Source: Sapria himalayana (lineage: Eukaryota; Streptophyta; Magnoliopsida; Malpighiales; Rafflesiaceae). Taken from it: DNA of 64,000 nt. Every line of letters starts with the position of its first letter. Position 1 is the first letter of the stretch. The stretch spans positions 4,076,261 to 4,140,260 of the forward strand of contig JAREIK010001468.1 of NCBI GenBank assembly GCA_029783825.1. The letters are read 5' to 3'. Made by a program: the position numbers and the translations under genes. The notes below the pieces were generated by a model that was not told where the DNA came from, did not search any database, and saw only the letters and a list, made by a program, of their open reading frames with translations. Positions 1-13,236 of the stretch are shown here, piece after piece.

Positions 1-1683
1 TTCTTGTTTCTACCAGCGGGATGGGTGACTGCTCACTCAACAAGGAGTGAGACCCTATCTGACTACCTCATCACTCTTGGCATTACTTGAGATAACTGCT
101 GAAGTATGAGCCAATCCCAACATTTACACATTTTAAAAAAATATTTTATATTTTATGGTTTTCCACATTTGTACATCTTTACAATAATGTTTCTCTCTTC
201 CTCCTCGGACTTTCTTCTTCTCTCATTCCTCTCTTCCTTTCTTCCTCTCTTGCTTCCCCCCACTTTACCTCCCACCTATGCTTCTCCCAACCTCCTTATC
301 TCAAATTGAGAAAGCTCATCACATAACACAATATTATTACAAGTAAATAAATAATAATGTATTTTTAGATGTTTATGTATATTGTTTATCATGTATATTA
401 GATGTGGAGTCTATCTAATCGTTTAGGCATTTATTTTCAACCATGTTTATGTATTTATGTGTATGTGTGTTTATGTTCTCAAGCATATTATTTTGTGTAC
501 TTGATTTTGGGCCTCCTTTCCCCTCTCTCATCTAATATGCTAAACGTGTTTTAAGTATTTGTGTTCCATGTTAACGAATATAGTGGTTTACACATTAGCG
601 AATGGAAAAGAAAGAAAGGGAGCGAGGAAGAGAGAGAGAGAGAGGGAGTTGCAGAGAAGATATAATGGATATATAGTTAGGGATACAGGGGGAGGGACAA
701 AGATATAGAGAGAGAGAGAGAGAGAGAGATGAGGTGATAAATTAATGATTAAAATTGTAAGTCGAATAATAAAAAAGATATTTTAGACACTTTATTAAGA
801 GATAATCATGTAATCTAGGCTTAAAACAAAAAAAAAATTACATTTTGGTCACTTTAAAAAAAATAAGAAAAATAATACAAAAATGGAAAATATTTATATT
901 TCGGTTATCTTATGTGAAAATCAGAAAATATCCTAATCCTATTGAAAAAATAATATAATATTTTTGAAAACAATTTTCATGCCAGATAGTAATCTACGAA
1001 AACATTATAGACATAAAATATTTACATAACATATATATAAATGATATGAATGTTAAAATATATGTTAAAGCATTATATATACAACATACATAATATGATA
1101 TCCATATATTTACATATATACTTTTTTTAAATACTTTCTTCAACACACACACACACACACGCACATAAGTTATATATAATTAAAAATGTATGTGTGTGTG
1201 TGTGTGTGTATTAACATTTATACTACACACACACACACACACACACACACTACTTAAATATTTTATGTGAACAGTGTTTTGGAAAAATACTAATCACATC
1301 CTTTATAGTGTTTGGAAAATATTAATTTTTTTAATATGATTGAGTTTTTTTTTTTTTTGAGTTACATGTAAATAGAATACATAACTATTTTTTATTTTGA
1401 TAGTATATTTTAAAATATTTTTTAAATTTGTTTAAATTTATTAATTTTTTTAAATTTTTAATTTTTTTTTAAATGATATAAAAATACTCAAACCTAAAAA
1501 TACCTCAACAAAAACTCAAGTAGATATCAAGTAGGGTTCGGGCTACTCAAGTTAACCTGCCCAAGCTGTAGCTCTAGGCACCTTTAACATGATTTTCCAT
1601 TTTATTAATTAATCCATACACGTATCTATACAATTTTTATATAATTTACTGCCTTTTACCAGCACTCACAATGCACTATTTAC
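1..1683. other. AT-rich gene-free stretch with microsatellites
   Basis: Apart from GA repeats (about 630-730), CA/TG repeats (about 1142-1250) and long A or T runs, nothing is recognised. A short ORF at 106-309 is a pyrimidine-rich tract without protein character. Confidence 0.6.
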
Positions 1684-2671
1684 TAATCGACATCTACTTT
1701 AGTGCTCCCATTAAATATAATGGTGCCCAAGTATATATTCTTGTTTTATAAATTATTGTCATCCTTCCACTCTTCAAAAAAGCATTTATTTTTCCACTCA
1801 AAAGTTTCAATGTGTTTGTGAATAAGTTATGGTTTCCATAACTTATAATTCTACTCTTGTCATGTTTTCTGTTATCTAAGTAATGTTTCCCTATTTCTCT
1901 AGATTATATTTCCCTAATGTTTCCCTATTTCTGTAGATTATATTTCCCTAATGTTTCTACTTGAAATTATCTCTTCAATATGAAATCAATTATTTTCTAC
2001 ATTTACAATGACCCATTAATAACTGCAGAGAGCCCTTAACGATACAAAAGCTTAACACTGTTCTTAAGCACCAATACTATTTTATGCTCATCAAGATGTT
2101 ACCAATTAGCAATGGTCCAACCACACCCTTGATAGTGCATAGCGACCTGTTCAATCTTTTAGTGCTTAATGGCTAGTTTTTGACATCTTCTTGAGTGACA
2201 TTTCAGCTTTCATAATTTTTCATGTCTATGGCTGCTAAATTATAATTCAGTATCGTTTGTTTTGTGGACGTATTGCATCACCCTTGCTGCCCGTGTTGGT
2301 CATGGTTTTAATTCATCTAAATTGAGCATTCTTTATGCTTGGGTGACACTAATCGTTCCATATAGTTGATGTTGCATCACCCAAAAAAATATTTTAGGTT
2401 TTTGAGATCTTTGCTTCTTACTCAAGCGCACAAGTTCTAGAAGGCATTTCAATTCTTAAATTTCAGTTACTATGAGAATTAAGTTCAACAAAAATCAAGA
2501 TTGTTATGCATTGATTATTAAGTTCATAATGCAAAAAGATACTTGATGATATTCATTATTCTTTGTTGGTGAAGCCTAGGTGGGGGGAATCCATGTACAC
2601 AATCTCATCTAAGTCTCCATGTAACAATGAACTTAGGATGAATAGGTGTAAGAACCAACGGCGAGCAATGA

Positions 2672-2866
2672 CTAAGAAAAATTCAGTATTGTAATTCTTA
2701 CATTGTGGGATAAGATGTGATAATCAATTTGTTCAACTTGAGTATACCCATTAGCAACAAGGCAAGCATTATATTGCTCAAATCTTCTATTGAATATGTA
2801 TATTAATTTGTACGTCCATTTGCAATTGATAGTTTTGTGACAAAGTGTAAGGGGAGCCAAACTCAT
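2672..2866 (-). pseudogene. Copia reverse-transcriptase fragment
   Basis: The translation CKWTYKLIYIFNRRFEQYNA continuing to LVANGYTQVEQIDYH matches the start of Copia reverse transcriptase (CKWVYKxKxxxDG, ARLVAKGYTQxxGIDY). No catalytic region is intact nearby. Confidence 0.75.
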
Positions 2867-3704
2867 TGTAATGTTTTGCTATGATACTTCAAGTTATGCA
2901 TCTATTCCATGTTGCCAGTGCAAATTAATCAGGAGAGCTAATAACACTCACTATTTTGTATGACAACAGGGGGTTTGATAAGAGAATAGCTCATCTTGAC
3001 CTGGTTTATTTTTTTTAAAAAAATTTTGCCTCATTACTATCACTACTCATTAAGGAATGTTAAAAAATAAACTTATTACTCAATGCTATTAAGTACCATT
3101 TAATAATAAACTAAAAAAAAACTCTTCAGTATTAAGTAAAAAAAATAAATAAATACCACATACGTCATGAAAGGATCATGTTGTTTCATTAATTCTAGAT
3201 AGCATAATGAACATGTTTCTATACTCTAGATGATGGTTGAATCATGTCATCGTGTCAATGAAACCAATTTTGTTCTTGGATGTGACTATGTGAATCATGT
3301 GCTTACTCCACAATTGATAATTAGTGGTGTTTAGTTTTGTTGTAACAAGAATGTCTTCGAGATTATTTGAATGGTGAACAAAATATGGATTATATGAATC
3401 CATTTAAGTTTTGTTTGATTAGATGGAATGTAATGATCATCAAGGTTCATAGTCCTTTGTTGTGATGTTAAAACTTCTCTCAGGTACCAACTAGAGAAAC
3501 AAAGTATTATTATTGAAACATAGGAAATGAGAGGTAGAAACACACCCACACGCACTCACACATTTATATCAACATATATTTATGTTTATCATTGTGAAAC
3601 ACATCACAATATGTAGATTGTGATGCAAATTGTGACATAATTTTTTTTTCAAATTATTATTTTGTTATTATTTTTTAAATGATGAAGACATAATATTGTT
3701 AATA

Positions 3705-4922
3705 GGGCGAATTATGTTTTGGGGTGTTTCCCCATAAATTTTTAAGATTTAGAAACTTAAATTTTGATATTTTTTAAAAATCACAAAACTAAAAATAAAT
3801 TAAAAATAAGTGCATCCAAATTCGTAAGTCCTAAACTACCCTCTCCCAGCCCCTCGCTCGCCTCTCGCTCTCACGCCTCGCCCATGCCCTCGCCCATGCC
3901 CTCGCCCATGCCCATGGCCTCGCCCATGCCCATGCACTCACCCATGCCCTCGCCCGTCTCCTCTTGCCTATCTGCCCTTACCTCTCGCCCCTCTATTCCC
4001 ACCCCTCTCTCCCCGCCCGTCACTACGAGCTCCTTCGTGGAGCTCCAGTGAGCTCCTTCGTGGAGCTTTGTCAAGTACCACGAAGGAGCTCACTAGAGCT
4101 CTATTGTGTAGCTCGACAGTACTCCATAAGCTCAACAAAGGAGCTCGATCATAGAGCTCACTTGAGCTCAACGAGCTCATTCATGGAGCTTCGTCAAGCT
4201 CCAGCGAGCTCGGAGTGGAGTTCACTGGAGCTCGATGAGCTCTCTCATGGAACTTGTGGAGTTCGATCGAGCTCCACGATCGAGTTCACTAGAGCTCGAC
4301 GGAACTCCACGAGGGAGCTTGTCGAGCTGTTTTGTGGTGCTCCGTCGAGCTCCAGCTAGCTCGACGTGGAGCTCACTAGAGCTCGACAAACCACTAGAAC
4401 TTGATGAGCTTCGTTGAGCTCGATCGTAGAGTTCTACAAGCTCCCTCGTGGAGTTTTGTCGAGCTCCAATGGGCTCTTTCATGAAGCTCGACGAGCTCCG
4501 TCGTGGAGCTCAATGGAGCTCCACGTGGGAGCTCAATGAGCTCCTTCGTGGAGCTCCACATCGAGCTCGCTGGAACTCGACGGAGCTCCACTAAAGAGCT
4601 CGTGGAGATGGGTAGGGGGAGAGGGGAAAAATGTAAGGGCAGACAGGTGAGGAGAGATCAGCGAGGGCGTGGGCGAGGGCGTGGGCGAGGGCGTGGGTGT
4701 GGACGAGGGCAAGGGGCGAGTGTGTGGGCGAGGGGTGGGCGAGCGTGTGGGCGAGGGGCGGGCGAGGGGCGGGCGAGGGGCAAAATATGGTAGTTTATGA
4801 ATTAAGAATTTGTATGCACTTATTTTTAATTTATTTTTAGTTTTGTGACTTTTTTAAAAATATCAAAATTTTAATTTCTAAATCTTAAAAATTTTTGGGA
4901 AACACCCAAAACATAATTCCCC
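3705..4922. mobile_element. Foldback (MULE-like) element, 1218 bp, with GAGCTC-rich core
   Basis: The ends are inverted copies: left GGGCGAATTATGTTTTGGGG, right (reverse complement) GGGGAATTATGTTTTGGG, and the match runs about 135 bp. Inside it the arms continue as inverted GC-rich minisatellites (left GCCCATGCCCTC units 3845-3960, right GGGCGAGGGCGT units 4665-4790). The centre (about 4020-4610) is packed with GAGCTC hexamers in units like GAGCTCCTTCGTGGAGCTC. The element is flanked by GTTAATA at 3698-3704 and 4923-4929, a 7 bp direct repeat. Long terminal inverted repeats suggest a Mutator-like or Foldback class, but MULEs normally make 8-10 bp duplications, so the class is open. Open frames inside are by-products of the repeats; no transposase is present. 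Confidence 0.8.
4020..4610. repeat. GAGCTC-rich palindromic minisatellite
   Basis: Degenerate units of roughly 17-25 bp alternate GAGCTC with CTTCGTGGAGC and relatives. As GAGCTC is its own reverse complement, the array pairs with itself in either direction. It forms the tip of the foldback element and is far more GC-rich than the surroundings. Confidence 0.8.
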
Positions 4923-5310
4923 GTTAATATATGTGGATTTTATTATTTTTTTTTATAGTGCCAAAAGTTAAAGTACAAACTTATTATTTTTTGGTGTTCC
5001 CATTAAATAGAATGGTGCCCAAGTGAGTGTTTTTGATTTATAAAATGATGAGTTGGTAATAATTTTCTAAATAAAATATGTGGTTTGCAATTAATTTTTT
5101 TAATGAGTTTGTTAACAAGTTATGATTATCATAACTTGTTAATTATTGTTTGGTATGATATGTAATGCCAAGAGGAATTTGTTTGGTCCAATTTATCTAA
5201 TGCGTCCTTGGGTATAATTTATTTTGATTATTTTGTTCCTAGTTTTGTTTGTAAATGAATTATTCCTCATTTTGGTGGTATGAAATCTTCCTCTACTTTA
5301 CTCCAACTAG

Positions 5311-7054
5311 GAGGGTTTGTTTGTCTTGTTTCCACTAGACCTTGGCGTTGTCATTGTTTTATGGCCTAACTTTTTATTAGTGTAATCCAAATTATCTAAT
5401 ATTCGACTTTTTCCCTTTATTAACTTTTCTAGAGTTTTAGCAACTTATAACTTTCAAGGAAGATACCAGTCATGCACATCAGCTAGACTGCATGATGTTG
5501 AAAATCAGCAATTGTGAATATAACATGCTCATTCTACAAATCAGTGTGTCATGCTATTAATTTGAGAAATTATGGTAATGGCTTTCCAAACCTTGTGCCA
5601 TGAATTTGAGTTTATAGACATGGTTATAAACCATACTATCAATAGAATATAATATCTTGTGGGTCTCTACTAGGGTTGGATAAAATAGTTCTTGCATGAT
5701 ATACATGGTATCTCTTTTAGTTCCCTAAAAGACTTTGTTTTGCATTTTTAGACTAGTGGTTAGATGTGCATACATGGTTTTTTTTTTTTTTGTAATGACT
5801 AAATTGTGCATTGTTCCTCTGTAATGAGTCACTGTTATGTGAATGAGCTATGATTGTCATTGTGACTTTAATAATTGCGTTTATCCTAGACTAGATTGTT
5901 TTGTAAAAACATCTCCAATCATATTTAACAAAATAACTAATTAAAATATATTTAATTATTCAATTCAGTATTTTAGCTATCAACACTTACAAAATTTACT
6001 CCAACCAAGCTTGGCAAAATATTGTGGTGTGAAGTTGGATTTTTGTTGTCGTCGTTGTTGGAACTAGTGAATATTGAAGATGGCTAATAATTTTTAAGAG
6101 AATAATTTGCTAAGCAATAAATACATGCTATATTTGTTGAGCGAGAAGTTGTGGGGATAAAAATGAGTGGGGTAGTGAGCATGTTGGAGCCCTAATTTTA
6201 TAGCCTCACTCAACAAAATATTGAAAAGCAAGTTAGTTGGAGATACTCTAATGAGTCATTGCTTTATGAATGAACCATAGTTTTTAGCACTTTTTCATGA
6301 CTATAAGCACATAATATTATGATTTTATTACTTTTTGCTCCACATTCTCAATAATTCATTAAAACAATTATCTCAATTTCATTACTGAACAATTCTATTT
6401 AAAAAGCACCATTAGAATCTCAAAAAAAAAAAACATGTTAAAAAAACTAAGCACACAGGATCTTAAAAGAAATATATCATTGTTAATATATATTTTTTTC
6501 AATTTAAATAGGTTTGCTGGTGACATGCTACCCATCCAAGAGGGTGCCATGCATGCTTCAGAAAAAATGGAGTTTCACACTTGCTTAGCATAGCTTCAAA
6601 CTTGCAAAAAAAAAAACTAAAAAATAAAAAATTATAATAATTAAAAAATAAAATATGTTGCCTTAAAATAATCAATTAGAAATACCAACCAAATAAAACT
6701 TAGCTAACCCAACTTAGACCTAATAATCATTCTTTTATGCTCTAGGTGGTAGGGAGACACATACTATCATGTGCCTTAAAATAAAATTTAGCTGATAATA
6801 AAAATTTGATTTACATATCAAAGATATTTTTGTCTAGTATTTTATGTACAATTGACTATTGTTTAATATTCAATGATATTGAACACCAACTTACTTTGAA
6901 ATATTATGGAAAGTCAAATTTTTAGTGAGAGCATTATGTTTGTTGAACTACATAATGTATATATCTTGCAGCATATTCAAGTCTACAAGAAATTTTTTTA
7001 TTCATAACATTTTTTTACAAGCTTCAATTACTAGACATATAGGGATCGATGTAT
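5311..7054. other. AT-rich stretch, nothing recognised
   Basis: No coding bias, repeat pair or inverted end was found between the right copy of the 5.0 kb repeat and the Copia fragment at 7055. Confidence 0.5.
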
Positions 7055-7267
7055 TCAATAAGTATATATTTTAACTTGCTGAGGCACAAAGATAGCTGAG
7101 ATGCTCGTTGTAGATATCTCAAGATAGATTTCATTATAGTCAAGTGATATATACTTGTTTGAGGTAAAATAATTGACAACAATGATAATATGGTCTATAT
7201 CTAATCTAGTATATGCCATAATATACATAAGACTGGTGATAATTGAGATATAAAGAACATGACTCAT
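7055..7267 (-). pseudogene. Copia RT / RNase H junction fragment
   Basis: MSHVLYISIITSLMYIMAYT followed by RLDIDHIIIVVNYFTSN corresponds to the Copia block MSxVPYxSAVGSLMYAMxCTRPDI. The key RPD is changed to RLD, and neighbouring sequence is decayed. Confidence 0.7.
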
Positions 7268-8640
7268 TTATTTAATATTCATATTTACTCAATTTTATTT
7301 CCTATCTTTTCTATTCTCATTTTTAATTTTCCTTTCCTCTTTTTTTGATCTGCATCTATTGTCTCTATAGGCATGTTTAGAAAAACAAAAGAGACTATTA
7401 CTCACTTAAAGGTATGATACACATTTCATTTCTATTTATTAGTTTGTGTTATAATTTATAAAAATTCAAAATTATAATTTTTTAATTTAGAATTATATAT
7501 ATAATTTAAAAATGATACATAATAATTTTAATGATAATGATTTTTATCTAGATATAGATAATAATGATAACCTAACCAAAAAAATCTAAGGTTGAAATTA
7601 GGTTCTTTCTAATAATATCGATCTATTTGTCTAAAAAACATAAAACTAAATGAACTTCAGTCATTTGAACTTGTTTTAACATAATATAAAATAAAAATTA
7701 TAGGGTATCAAACATGAATTGAAATAGTATATATATTATAAATAAATAAATAAAATATATAGGAGTGTTGTATTGGTGGTACTGGTTACAATAAGGGACA
7801 TGTTGATCAATGCACCAAAAAAACTTTAGTGCATTTGATCTAGTCAAACCCAATTGAGCAGTGAGATATTTGAAGTTAAATCAAGCTTAGCTTCATTGAT
7901 CTCATTCATTTATCATAATGACTTTAAGATGAAAGGTGTGACCAAATTTGTTATAATAATAAGTCTTCCAATTATATTTTTAGAGGATCTTAGGATAGTC
8001 AGTATTATCCAGACATACTTCTAACTTATTTATCATAGAATTTTGAGGTCAACTAGTAAGAATGATATAATAAAATATGATAAATTAATAATTTATGAAT
8101 TTAAGATATATAGTGGAGTGGTGTTCATGATGTATGACATATGTACTAGCCATGATGATATATCATTCACATGTATTATCACTTACTATGTACATTATAT
8201 GTGGAAACTTAATAAAATTATTTTTGGATTGCATAATATCCTTCATCCTCATGATGATCTTGCCATATATGAATGTATAATTTTGATATTTATGGAATAT
8301 GATATTCATAATTAAAATTTAGTATTGCACTTTATAATACTTCAAATAATGGTATCACCATTAATATGTTTGTCAAAATCACCACAGATGAATCATCAGG
8401 TGAATTTTTTCATGCATATTAGGTAAATGTGTCATTTAATTAACTAATAGTGCAAGCAAGAGTGAACATTATTTTTCATAACCCAAGGTTTTAATTTTTT
8501 GCTTGTGTGCATGTATTTCATTTTTTTATAAACTACATTCCACAAACCCAAACATCTGCACCCACAACAATTGAAATTGTGCCATTCAAACCAAGCCTTT
8601 TACATTGTCCATGACTTCTCATCCACCAAAAGAAGTCTCA
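7268..8640. other. AT-rich stretch, nothing firm recognised
   Basis: An open frame at 8043-8315 has no recognisable similarity and a low-complexity composition. It may be further decayed retrotransposon sequence. Confidence 0.4.
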
Positions 8641-8694
8641 ACACTAAAATTTAGTTGTAATTTTTTTCCAAGACAAATGCAGTTTTGATGCTCA

Positions 8695-8830
8695 AAAATA
8701 ATAAGAAGAATAAGAAGAATAAAAGATCAAGAAGAATAAGATGATTAAGAAGAATAAGAAGAATAAGAACAATAAAAAAAATAAAAAGAATAAGAAAATT
8801 AAGAAGATTAAGAAAAATAAAAAGAATACC
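8695..8830. repeat. AAGAAT-type trinucleotide-rich repeat
   Basis: A purine-rich tract of AATAAGAAG and variants. The - strand open frame here (Leu/Ile/Phe-rich) is produced by the repeat and is not a gene. Confidence 0.75.
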
Positions 8831-8929
8831 CAAACTCTATAAAAAGCCATGAATGCCAATTATATTCCCCAACTCTTCTTCTTCTTCTCCCATAGATTGT
8901 CAAAACAACCATGACAACTAAATCATTTT

Positions 8930-11200
8930 ATTTATGCCATGGTAGATGAAGAAATCCTAAATTCAAAGCTTGGAGAGAATCAAAAAGAAGACACAACCAA
9001 TCACAAGGCATAGTAAAAGTGAAGACTTTTGTCAACATCTCATCGCCATATACAACATTTTTATGGAAAAAAGAAGGAAATAGATAAAGTCTACCATAAC
9101 AAAGGATAATTTCATGGGAAAACAAGATTTTTAAAAAATTATCTTCTTTCCAACTAATAATCAAGAAGATATATTTGAAGAATTTTTGCTGAATATGAAA
9201 AAGTATAATGTGACTATCATGAAGGAGTTCTACTTTAATCTTGAAGATATGCAGGAAAAGAAATATTATGTACAAAGATTTTAAGGGTGTTTTGATAGAG
9301 AATTCATCAATATGATTTTGGAATTGAAGAGAACTTTTGTATGGTGTTGCCTTGAAAAACATATAAATGCAACCCAACTATAAATTAATTGCCAAAACTT
9401 TGACGGATATTAAATGAAAAAATAAAAAATCAACTTGAAGTCCCTATGGACACATATTGAGGGGAGAGATGGCTGAGAAGATGAAGGTTTGATTTAAAGG
9501 TATCAAGTGAATCGAGCAGCATAGACACGACATGAGGTATGACCTGATTTAGCCATGTCATGCCTAGCATGGCATGGTCTAAAACCATGCATAAACCATA
9601 TTCGTCATGGCTTGTGGCATGCATAGTGTTGTGGCATGGATGGTGTTGTGTAGGTCAGAGCCACACAAGCATCATGCCATGCCAGGCACGACCTTTGTGT
9701 CTCATATGCTGGATGAGCACATGGCATAGCCCAATTTTTGAAATAGTAGCCATTTTGATAATGGCTTCCTTGTAATCACCATGGGCGGTAGAATAGTGCC
9801 TATCTCTAGTTATTTGGCTTGTGGAGAGTGGACTGGCACTAGCCACTTCTCATTGGCCAAGGGTCGTGCCACAACCAGCCTAACCCAACTTGCCCAATTG
9901 AGGAAGGTAAGCTATCATGTCTTGTTGGGTCATCCTCCCATGATGTTGTGCCAGCATAACGTGGCCATGGTACACAATTCATGTCGTGTTTGAAATGACA
10001 TGGTGACCTGATTGGACCACCAAAATTTGGGTTGTGCTGGACTAGCATATTATGGCCTATTTGTCACATCTATTTTAGTTTTATTTTTATGTTAAGTGTT
10101 GTAACTCACTCTTCTCCTTTCTCCCTTCAACCAAGATAGAGAAATATTACTATTTGTCATGGTGAAGATTATAAAATGAACATTGGTGAACTTTTGGAAA
10201 ATTTTTTCCTCAAATTTTAAGGAGACTTTTTTAGGCCATATAGTTTATGTTGAAGGAGTTCTGATATTTGAAGATATAAATATGAATTATGCCAAGAAAT
10301 ATCTTTCATAACATTGGATGGGGTGAAAAAAGACATGAAGTTGAAAGAGAAAGTTGATTCTTGAAGGGAAATAATCAACCAATGTGGGGCAATAATTGTC
10401 GACCTTCCACAAAGATGATATGAAAGAAAGAGGAAGATTTGGAGAGAATTCAAAAGAAAAATCACCTCCAAAACATGAGTATCGAAAGAATATAAAGGAA
10501 TGAGACCTGAAAGAAATTATTACTTAATTAATAATATGAAATTGGAGACTCATCAAAGAGAAATCTAATTGAAGAGAGAGCTAATGAGAATGCATTGTTC
10601 ATTGGTGGCAAGATTGGAAAGCAGAGACATCTTGTGGAAGGAATATGCAAAGAAAAAGAATGATGAAGACAAGGTAAAAGTAGAGCAACGTGATGCATTG
10701 TGAGAAATGCATCTCAATATAAAAAAGAACCTATTTGCGTCTACCCAAGAGAAGTTTGAAAATAGAATAATAAAGATCTTGAAAGATACTATGCAAAGAA
10801 TGGCGACCAGAGTGATGAGAAATAATGAAGTCACTGTGACACTACCAATCCATATCTAAAGAATTAAAATGATTGATAAAGAGTATAGACCAATAGATGG
10901 AAGATTGCCTAAATTTTAGAAAGTGTGAATAGATGATTTAGAGAAGTACAACACAAATTAGAAAAATATATATTTTGCACAGTCATCTTTTGGGAATGCC
11001 ATGGCTCAATTGGTAAGAGATAATAAGTATTATGCAATATGATTTTAAGAATGATAGAATGAGCAATGAGCGAGAAGAGAGATTCAAAGAAACTCTTCGT
11101 GTCCATGCGACAAAGAGATACAAAGAAACTCTCCGCGCCCATGCGACAAAGATATACAAAGAAAACTCTCTACATTCATGTGAAAGACACAAATAGGGTA
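8930..11200 (+). pseudogene. Decayed, unrecognised coding-like sequence, interrupted by a hAT-type insert
   Basis: Both 8930-9400 and 10140-10860 have short + strand runs rich in Lys, Glu and Met (for example EFYFNLEDMQEKKYY) broken by stops, with purine-rich + strand composition. This looks like an old mobile-element protein. I do not recognise the family, and the assignment as formerly coding is inference. Confidence 0.3.
9495..10075. mobile_element. hAT-type non-autonomous element (degenerate)
   Basis: The left end TAAAGGTATCAAGTGAATCG and right end ATTTGTCACATCTA resemble the TAGAGGTGTCAAA ends found at several other places in this window. The interior has the same GC-rich CATGGCATGGCC-type words. 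No convincing 8 bp target duplication (5 of 8 match). Confidence 0.5.
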
Positions 11201-13236
11201 CTAGTATCAGCTTCCTCTGAGAAGAGCAATCAGGAATGACCTATTATATTGTACAAATAGGCAATGATTATTGTATTATTTAGCTAATATTATACAAACG
11301 AGTTTTTTTTTTGCAAAAAGTTGTTGTAGCTTTGGCAAAAATCATCATTTGTTCTTTTATGTTTATAGAATCGTGGCTCCTTTTATGTTTATGGAATTGT
11401 GGCTCAAGTTCTTGTTAGTGCACTTGGCTATGTTTATCCTAGCTTGAACTCTTTTTTGAGAAGAAACCAAGAAATAAAGAATAACATATAAATTAATTGG
11501 ATTGGACTATATTCCTTACTGGGTAATCATACATATAATAATTTTTATGTCAAATTTACTTTAAAAGTATACTACTTAAGGTTCAGTTATTACTCATATT
11601 ACTTTCCTCGTGATAAAGCTTTCATGATATTTTGAAATTACACTTTAGTTTTTAAAAACATATCATCAATATTTATTTTAATAATATGGAGAAGACCAAA
11701 AGATTTTACTCCCCAACCTTTGATAAATAGCATTAGCATTTTATAATCCCATTGATATTACATCATTATAGAATAAGTTTGCTAACATAATGAAAATAAT
11801 TTTTGCAAGATCAAGAGGATATGTCAAGATCTAGTAATAGCTAGAAAAGGGGACAATGAAAGATGCTATGTGATGGTTGGCAATAACATCTACATTCTTG
11901 GCTATTAGAGTAGTGAAAAGTTATCTTTTTGACAAACTTCATCAAGATTAGTGTAGTCTGCATAGGCACTTTATTTTGTTCTCATTTATTTAGCACAACT
12001 TTGATATTCACCAACTATTTTAGGTATTTTATTTGTCTAATAAAAATGGACCACACTTTTAAAAGTATATATACTTTATATTAGATAATTTGTTCATGAC
12101 GTGGGTGAAACCTCCTAAATTTTTGTCAAATAAGCTTTGCTAATATAAAATAAATTAGTTTGTGTGAGACTACCATGTTATTCATGCCTAAGATATTATT
12201 GTTATCAAATAAGTTCTTATTAAAATGATAGTAATTTTACTAAGAACTTTCTCCAATTATGTTTTCTCTTCTTTGAATAAAAAAAAGGTGGTAATGAAAT
12301 GTACATACACTCATCAACCATGTTTAGTTTCATGACTTTGAAGGGATTGTTAGAAAATATTTTTCTTCTCTCATCCACAAGTATTGGTGGAAATCTTTAA
12401 TTACTATTTATATTTCAAGTTGAATACTTTACCATATTTTTCTTGCAACACTATCTGATAATGATTTGAGTAGCTAATTGATACCTTTGAAGATGTACCT
12501 AGATGTTATCAATCAAATATTGACTATTTGATAATAAATTATAGGGACAATCTTCAAGGAATGTAGTGATGTTCATTCCATGGTTTTTATGATATTAGCA
12601 ATTATATCTTTTATAGTTTTTTGAATGATTTGAGCAAATAGTTTTCATCAGTTGAGAGTTGGAATGTGTCAAATGATTAGATAATATGTGTAATTAGTTG
12701 ACAATGAGATGAGACTTTTGTTAATGATCTATCCTCAACTATATTAGGTAGCAGACATATATTTATTCATCTCTTCAAATAGATTTTAAAATTTTATTGA
12801 TTCTATTGTTATTTTTCCCTTAGCCATGTAACTTTTGTTATCACAATTTGCAAAAACTAGTTTCTAGTCACACCTTTTAAGGGCTATCTACTTTAGATTA
12901 GATAATTTGTTGTTGATGTGTGTGAAACCTTATAAATTGTTGTCAAATAAGATTTCCTTCTAGAAAATGAATGAGTTTATGAGAGGCTATCAAGTTATTC
13001 ATGCCCAACATATTTGTGTGTTATCAAGTGAATTCATAATTTTTTTAAATAAGAACTTGCACCAATTGTGTATTATCTTCTTTGGATAAAAAAGGTGCAA
13101 TAAAAAGAACATACACTCATATAGAATGTTTAGTTGCATAACTTTGAGGGGGTTGATAAAAAATATTTTCTTTCTCTCATCCACAACATGCTAGAAATCA
13201 TTAATTACTATTTATAATTTGAGCTAAATGCTCCAC

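Larger units (their letters stand above)
1684..5310 (-). mobile_element. Possible remnant LTR element around a Copia fragment
   Basis: Two direct copies flank the - strand reverse-transcriptase fragment: 1698-1860 and 4985-5160 share CCCATTAAATA-AATGGTGCCCAAGT and a near-palindromic AAGTTATG-TT-CATAACTT. They may be diverged LTRs of one element into which the foldback element later inserted. Ends are not resolved. Confidence 0.35.

Noticed and set aside
1142..1250. Regularly spaced CA/TG repeats considered as a CRISPR-like array
   Set aside because: They are simple dinucleotide repeats without distinct spacers, in plant nuclear DNA.
3764..4793. Several long open frames on both strands in the foldback element (Ser/Leu/Glu- or Arg/Gly-rich)
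   Set aside because: They arise from minisatellites without stop codons, occur in many frames at once, and resemble no protein family.
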